Assembly: GCA_963778895.1 (NCBI GenBank)
Contig: CAVZVZ010000005.1
Span: 620,001 to 684,000, forward strand
From: CAVZVZ01 sp963778895
GTDB lineage: Bacteria; Actinomycetota; Acidimicrobiia; Acidimicrobiales; Acidimicrobilacustridaceae
Length of the DNA: 64,000 bases
Direction: 5' to 3'
Shown: positions 60,173 to 64,000 of the stretch, in pieces
Numbering within the stretch: the stretch's first letter is position 1
How the letters are laid out: every line of letters starts with the position of its first letter
Notes under the pieces: model-generated
What the model was told of the DNA's origin: nothing
The model's input: only the letters and a program-made list of their open reading frames with translations
The model's database searches: none
Program-made: the position numbers and the translations under genes

Positions 60173-61435
60173 TCAGGCCTTGACGGCGGCCTTCCAGGAC
60201 TCGCCCTTGTCGACCTCGGGCTCCCGGGGCAACCCGAGGATGCGCTCGCCGACCATGTTGCGCAGGATCTCCGAGGTGCCGCCCTCGATCGTGTTGGCCC
60301 GGGCGCGCAGGAAGGCGTGGGCCCGGCTCTCGGCCGCGCTGTCGCCCGGCTCCCACGCCTGGCCGGCCAGCCCGGCGAGCTCGACGGTGTAGCTCGACCG
60401 GCGCTGATTCAGTTCGGCGTTGAGGATCTTGTTGATCGAGCCCTCGGGTCCCGGCTGGTCGCCCTGGGCACGAGCGGCCGAGGCCCGGAACGCGTTGATC
60501 TCCTTCACGGTCTGCTCGGCGTAGAACTGCGCGAGCCGTTGTCGCACCTGTAGGTCGCTGCGATCCGGTACGGCTTCGAGGAAGCTCTGCCAGGCGTCCT
60601 TGCGCACGCCGCCGGTGAACGCGACGGTGTCGAGCGAGACACCCGACAGGGTGACCCGCTCGTTCATGAGCGTGGTGCGAGCGACGCGCCACCCGTCGCC
60701 CACCGCACCGAGACGACGGTCATCGGGGATGCGGACGTCGGTGAAGTAGACCTCGTTGAACTCGGCGCTGCCCGTCAACTGGCGTAGCGGTCGGATGTCG
60801 ACGCCTTCGGCCTTCATGTCGCAGATGAAATAGGTCAGGCCTTCGTGTTTGGGTTTGTCGACGTCGGTGCGCGCGACGAGCATCCCCCATTGCGAGAACT
60901 GTGCGATCGACGTCCAGACCTTCTGGCCGTTGACGACCCACTCGTCGCCGTCCTTCACGGCACGGGTGCCGAGCGCGGCCAGGTCCGACCCGGCGCCCGG
61001 CTCGCTGAACAGCTGGCACCAGACCTCTTCGCCGGTGAGGATCTTCTGGAGATAGCGCGCCTTCTGCGCGTCGGTGCCGTGCTCCACGATCGTCGGTCCG
61101 GCCAGGCCCAGGCCGAGGATGTTCAGCGACACGGTGGGCAAGCGGTAGTGGTTGAGCTCCTCACGCACGATGCCTTGCGCCCACGGTTCGGCGGACAGGC
61201 CGCCGTACTCCTTCGGCCACAGCGGTGCGGCGTAACCGCTGCGGCCGATCACCGCCGTCCAGCTGAAGGGATTCCAACCGTTGGCCTCGGCCCGCTGCCG
61301 GGCGGCGGCATAGGCGTCGTCGTCCTCGGCTTCGATGGCGTCGGTCCAACCGGGCTCGAGGGTCTCCCGTAGCCAGCCGCGGAACTCCTCACGGAACGCG
61401 GCCTGCTCGGGCGTGTCTTCCACTTTCCAGCGCAT
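60173..61435 (-). CDS. Acyl-CoA dehydrogenase (FadE-like)
   Basis: 420 residues from ATG 61435 (MRWKVEDTPEQAAFREEF). A longer N-terminal insertion is seen (EAEDDDAYAAARQRAEANGWNPF). WPKEYGGLSAEPW, VWCQLFSEPGAGSDLAAL, VNGQKVWTSIAQF, EFNEVYFTDVRIP and the end EGGTSEILRNMVGERILGLPRE. It oxidises an acyl-CoA. It is divergent from the thioesterase by 17 bases, and a bidirectional hairpin marks its end. Confidence 0.9.
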   Translation of the reverse strand: MRWKVEDTPEQAAFREEFRGWLRETLEPGWTDAIEAEDDDAYAAARQRAEANGWNPFSWTAVIGRSGYAAPLWPKEYGGLSAEPWAQGIVREELNHYRLPTVSLNILGLGLAGPTIVEHGTDAQKARYLQKILTGEEVWCQLFSEPGAGSDLAALGTRAVKDGDEWVVNGQKVWTSIAQFSQWGMLVARTDVDKPKHEGLTYFICDMKAEGVDIRPLRQLTGSAEFNEVYFTDVRIPDDRRLGAVGDGWRVARTTLMNERVTLSGVSLDTVAFTGGVRKDAWQSFLEAVPDRSDLQVRQRLAQFYAEQTVKEINAFRASAARAQGDQPGPEGSINKILNAELNQRRSSYTVELAGLAGQAWEPGDSAAESRAHAFLRARANTIEGGTSEILRNMVGERILGLPREPEVDKGESWKAAVKA

Positions 61436-61452
61436 GCCTACGATTCTGGCCC

Positions 61453-61908
61453 ATGGGAGCACCATCATCCGAACGTGAGCCGTTGACCGAGGAACAGCAG
61501 CTGCGCCGGCGCCAGGCGATGCCCGAAGTGATGCCGGCGGCGCCCTTCATGGGGTGGATGGGCCTCGTGTTCGACAAGTACGAGCCGGACGACGTGGTGG
61601 TACGGCTCCCGTTTCGCGAGGACCTGACCAACGACGGGGTCGTGTACCACGGAGGGGTGATCGCCTCCATGCTCGACACCGCCGGGGCCGCGGCCGCCTG
61701 GTCGAACCACGACTTCGACAAGGGCGTTCGCGGCGTCCACGGTGAGCATGAGCGTGCAGTACGTCGGGGCGGCCAAGCAGTCAGACCTGTTGTGCCACGG
61801 CCGGACCGTCAAGCGCGGACGCGAGCTCATCTTCACCGAGATCACGGCCAGCGACGCCGACGGGCAACGTGGTGGCCCATGCGCTTGCAGACCTATCGGA
61901 TCGTGTAG
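61453..61908 (+). CDS. PaaI-like acyl-CoA thioesterase (hotdog), three frameshifts
   Basis: 150 residues when restored. The hotdog start is MPAAPFMGWMGLVFDKYEPDDVVVRLPF, with NDGVVYHGGVIASMLDTAGAAA, where the HGG and the helix with Asp fit PaaI/4HBT. Then three +1 changes: near 61721-61725 (KGFAASTVSMSVQYVG), GGG at 61862-61864 (ADGNVVAHAL) and near 61884-61886 (LQTYRIV-stop). Together they restore the frame and the normal size. Activity: cleaves acyl-CoA, probably with the neighbouring ACAD as partner. Confidence 0.7.
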   Translation: MGAPSSEREPLTEEQQLRRRQAMPEVMPAAPFMGWMGLVFDKYEPDDVVVRLPFREDLTNDGVVYHGGVIASMLDTAGAAAAWSNHDFDKGVRGVHGEHERAVRRGGQAVRPVVPRPDRQARTRAHLHRDHGQRRRRATWWPMRLQTYRIV

Positions 61909-61917
61909 AACCGAGTC

Positions 61918-62886
61918 ATGCGCACACGGTTGACCGACGTCCTCGAAGTGGAGCACCCGGTGATGCTCGCCGGCATGGGCGGGGTGTCGTACCACCAGGT
62001 CGTGGCGGCCGTGTCCGAGGCCGGAGGCTTCGGGTGTCTCGGCGCGTCGACGATGGGCACCGAGCGCATGGTGGAGGAGATGGAGGCGGTGAAGGCGCTG
62101 ACGGCAAGCCGTTCGGTGTCGATCTGCTCACCGCGGCACCCGGCGACATGCTCGCCCAGGTGCAGGAGATCATCGATCACGGCGGTCGCGTGTTCGTAGC
62201 CGGGCTCGGCGTGCCCCGCGACGCCATCGAGCTGTGTCACGAGCACAACGTGTTGGTGGTGAACATGTGCGGCAAGGTGCGCCATGCCATTGCGGCGGTC
62301 GAGGCCGGGTGCGACATCGTGGTCGCGCAGGGCACCGAGGCCGGCGGACACACCGGCCAGATCGCAACCATGGCGTTGGTGCCGCAGATCGTCGACGTCG
62401 TCGGTGAACGGGTTCCGGTAGTGGCGGCCGGCGGGTTGTACGACGGGCGCGGGCTGGCCGCAGCGTTGTCGTTGGGCGCCGACGGTGTGTGGGTCGGCAC
62501 CCGGTTCATCGCCACACCCGAGGCGCGCGCCACCCCGGGCTACAAGGACGCACTGCTGCGTACGCACGAGGACGGCACCACGATCTCGCGGGGCTACACC
62601 GGCAAGACCTGTCGTGTCGTGGCGAACAAGTACACGCAGTACTGGGACGAGCATCGCGACGAGCTGGTCGGCTTCCCGATGCAGTTCGTGAAGTCGTACG
62701 AGGACGGCGCCAACCATCTGGGCAACGGCGACGAGATCGACCCCACCGAGGTCGACCCGGACAAGGAGTTCTGGCCCGCGGGCCAGGGTGTCGGCGCCAT
62801 CGACGACGCTCGTCCCCGCCGGCGACATCGTGCGCTCGATGGTGGCCGAGGCCGAGGAGATGCTCAGCCGGCTCGCGACGGGCTAG
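61918..62886 (+). CDS. Nitronate monooxygenase (2-nitropropane dioxygenase family), two frameshifts
   Basis: About 322 residues. FMN TIM barrel: EHPVMLAGMGGVSYHQVVAAVSEAGGFGCLGAS, VDLLTAAPGD, VVAQGTEAGGHTGQIATMALVPQIVD, VPVVAAGGLYDGRGLAAALSLGADGVWVGTRFIAT. Family members oxidise alkyl nitronates, and related ones are enoyl reductases in actinobacteria. One missing base near 62098-62101 and one extra base near 62807-62810 break the frame; the C-terminus reads LVPAGDIVRSMVAEAEEMLSRLATG. Its TAG shares the CTAG at 62883-62886 with the convergent gene. Confidence 0.75.
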
Positions 62887-63917
62887 TCGGTCCAGGCCTT
62901 GAGCTTCTCGAGGAGCGACGTGGGGTCGGGATCGATCGGGATGGCGTTGAGCACGGTCACACCGCTGTCGGCGTAGGCGGCGAGGCGATCCTTGATGTAG
63001 CCCTCGGAGCCGACGAGGTTGCTCAACTCCAGGAACTCGCGCGGCACCTTGGCGGCCGCTTCGGCTTTGTTGCCGTCGAGATAGAGATCCTGGATCTCCT
63101 TGGCGGCATCGGCGTAGCCGTATCGGATCGCGAGCTGGTTGTAGAAGTTGCGATCGCGAGCGCCCATGCCGCCGATGTACAGCGCGGCCATGGCGCGTGT
63201 CATGTCGAGGATCGGCTCGGGATCATCGGTGATGGCGACGATGCCGCCAGCGGCGATCTGTAGCGGGCCGAGCGCGGCGTCACGCTTGGCCGCGCCCTTG
63301 TCGAGATCCGCACCCCAGACGTCGCGCGCCTTCTCGGGGATGTAGAAGATCGGCAGCCACCCGTTGGCGAGCTCGGCGGTCATCTGCACGTTCTTCTCGC
63401 CGAGCGAGGCCACATAGATCGGGATGGCGTCGCGCACCGGGTGGGCGATGATCTTGAGCGGCTTGCCGAGTCCCGTGCCCTGCCCGTCGGGCAGCGGCAA
63501 CTTGTAGTACTTGCCGTCGTAGGTGAGCTTCTCCTCGCGCTTCCACACCAGGCGGCAGATGTCGATGATCTCGCGGGTGCGGCCGATCGGCGCGTCATAG
63601 GCCAGGCCGTGCCACCCCTCGATCACCTGAGGTCCGGACGCTCCGAGACCGAGGATGCAACGACCCTCGGTCATCGCATCGATGCCGGCCGCGGTCATGG
63701 CCAGCAGCGTCGGGGTGCGCGTGTAGATGGGCAGGATGCCGGCACCGATCTCGACCCGTTCGGTCGCGTGGGCGAGGTAGCCCATGAAGCTCGGTGCGTC
63801 GAAGCCGTAGGCCTCCGCCACCCACACGATGTCGAGGCCGGCCTTCTCGTATTCGACGACTCGAGCCGCCGAAGCCTTGAAGCCCCCCGAGTAGTCGAGC
63901 TGCATTGCGATCTTCAT
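62883..63917 (-). CDS. LLM class F420-dependent oxidoreductase
   Basis: 344 residues. Luciferase-like barrel: MKIAMQLDYSGG, VWVAEAYGFDAPSFMGYLAHATERVEIGAGILPIYTRTPTLLAMTAAGIDAMTEGRCILGLGASGPQVIEGWHG, the last part typical of F420-dependent actinobacterial enzymes such as methylene-H4MPT-reductase-like LLMs. The C-terminal LSNLVGSEGYIKDRLAAYADSGVTVLNAIP also fits. GGGGGATCAGC precedes the ATG. Substrate unknown. Confidence 0.85.
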   Translation of the reverse strand: MKIAMQLDYSGGFKASAARVVEYEKAGLDIVWVAEAYGFDAPSFMGYLAHATERVEIGAGILPIYTRTPTLLAMTAAGIDAMTEGRCILGLGASGPQVIEGWHGLAYDAPIGRTREIIDICRLVWKREEKLTYDGKYYKLPLPDGQGTGLGKPLKIIAHPVRDAIPIYVASLGEKNVQMTAELANGWLPIFYIPEKARDVWGADLDKGAAKRDAALGPLQIAAGGIVAITDDPEPILDMTRAMAALYIGGMGARDRNFYNQLAIRYGYADAAKEIQDLYLDGNKAEAAAKVPREFLELSNLVGSEGYIKDRLAAYADSGVTVLNAIPIDPDPTSLLEKLKAWTD

Positions 63918-63924
63918 GCTGATC

Positions 63925-63955
63925 CCCCTGGTACAGGCCCCCCTGATACAGGCCC
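63925..63955. repeat. Two 15-bp direct repeats with CCTG-N3-CAGG cores before the F420 gene
   Basis: CCCCTGGTACAGGCCC (63925-63940) and CCCCTGATACAGGCCC (63940-63955) repeat with a 15-base period. Each contains a small palindrome CCTG-N3-CAGG. They lie just upstream of the ribosome site of the minus-strand F420 oxidoreductase and could be operator half sites. Nothing else is recognised in the last 80 bases of the window. Confidence 0.4.
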
Positions 63956-64000
63956 CCGCGCCGCGAGCCGTTGGGCTCGCCGCGCTGCTTGCCCTTCCTC

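Overview
The window is GC-rich, densely coded DNA from an actinobacterium. It carries three F420-type luciferase-like oxidoreductases, a GAP-family membrane protein, two DUF983 zinc-ribbon proteins, SHOCT-domain proteins, a DUF6325 protein, a KstR-like TetR regulator and many acyl-CoA dehydrogenases (ACADs). This mix suggests Acidimicrobiia (an Ilumatobacter-like lineage), but that assignment is inference. I see no rRNA, tRNA, CRISPR array, insertion sequence or prophage.

Layout. 1-11.4 kb: an RCC1-repeat lipoprotein cut by the window edge, a zinc alcohol dehydrogenase with an acetyltransferase, an acyl-CoA synthetase, and two minus-strand operons: ACAD-methyltransferase-PH protein-lipoprotein, and a paired ACAD alpha/beta unit with DUF983 and a TesB-type thioesterase. 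11.5-27 kb: stress or envelope genes: SulP transporter, PqqD-like/PRMT-like methyltransferase, SHOCT and SnoaL-like proteins, then a long minus-strand run (DUF6325, a 55-residue protein, TRIC-like channel, GAP protein, arylsulfatase, DUF1269 protein, flavodoxin) next to a LAL-type LuxR regulator. 27-31.8 kb: a TetR-controlled ring-degradation operon (HsaA-like flavin monooxygenase, extradiol dioxygenase, ACMSD-like amidohydrolase, alpha/beta hydrolase). 31.8-37 kb: a Tat-exported repeat protein, the Ada-AlkA plus Ogt alkylation-repair pair, and divergent MarR/ClC genes. 37-46.9 kb: F420 oxidoreductases, DUF2332, Nudix, PhyH-type dioxygenase, D-aminoacylase-like hydrolase and an orphan solute-binding lipoprotein. 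46.9-55.2 kb: KstR-like regulator with its ACAD, DUF983, SDR, sugar isomerase, FadD, MaoC-like protein and ACAD. 55.3-64 kb: an acidic membrane protein with a degenerate GGDEF/intact EAL protein, a geranylgeranyl-reductase-like flavoprotein, ACAD, PaaI-type thioesterase, nitronate monooxygenase and an F420 oxidoreductase.

Two themes stand out. First, lipid or sterol-type beta-oxidation appears to be tied together by three 14-bp palindromes of the KstR class (TnnAACnnGTTnnA, one with a mismatch). They lie beside FadD/acetyltransferase, ACAD/lipoprotein and ACAD-TetR/DUF983, and a KstR-like TetR is encoded in the last unit. Second, about twenty single-base indels interrupt otherwise intact conserved genes, mostly +1 and often in C/G runs. 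They create two false gene fusions and many broken frames, so I read them as assembly errors and give restored gene spans.
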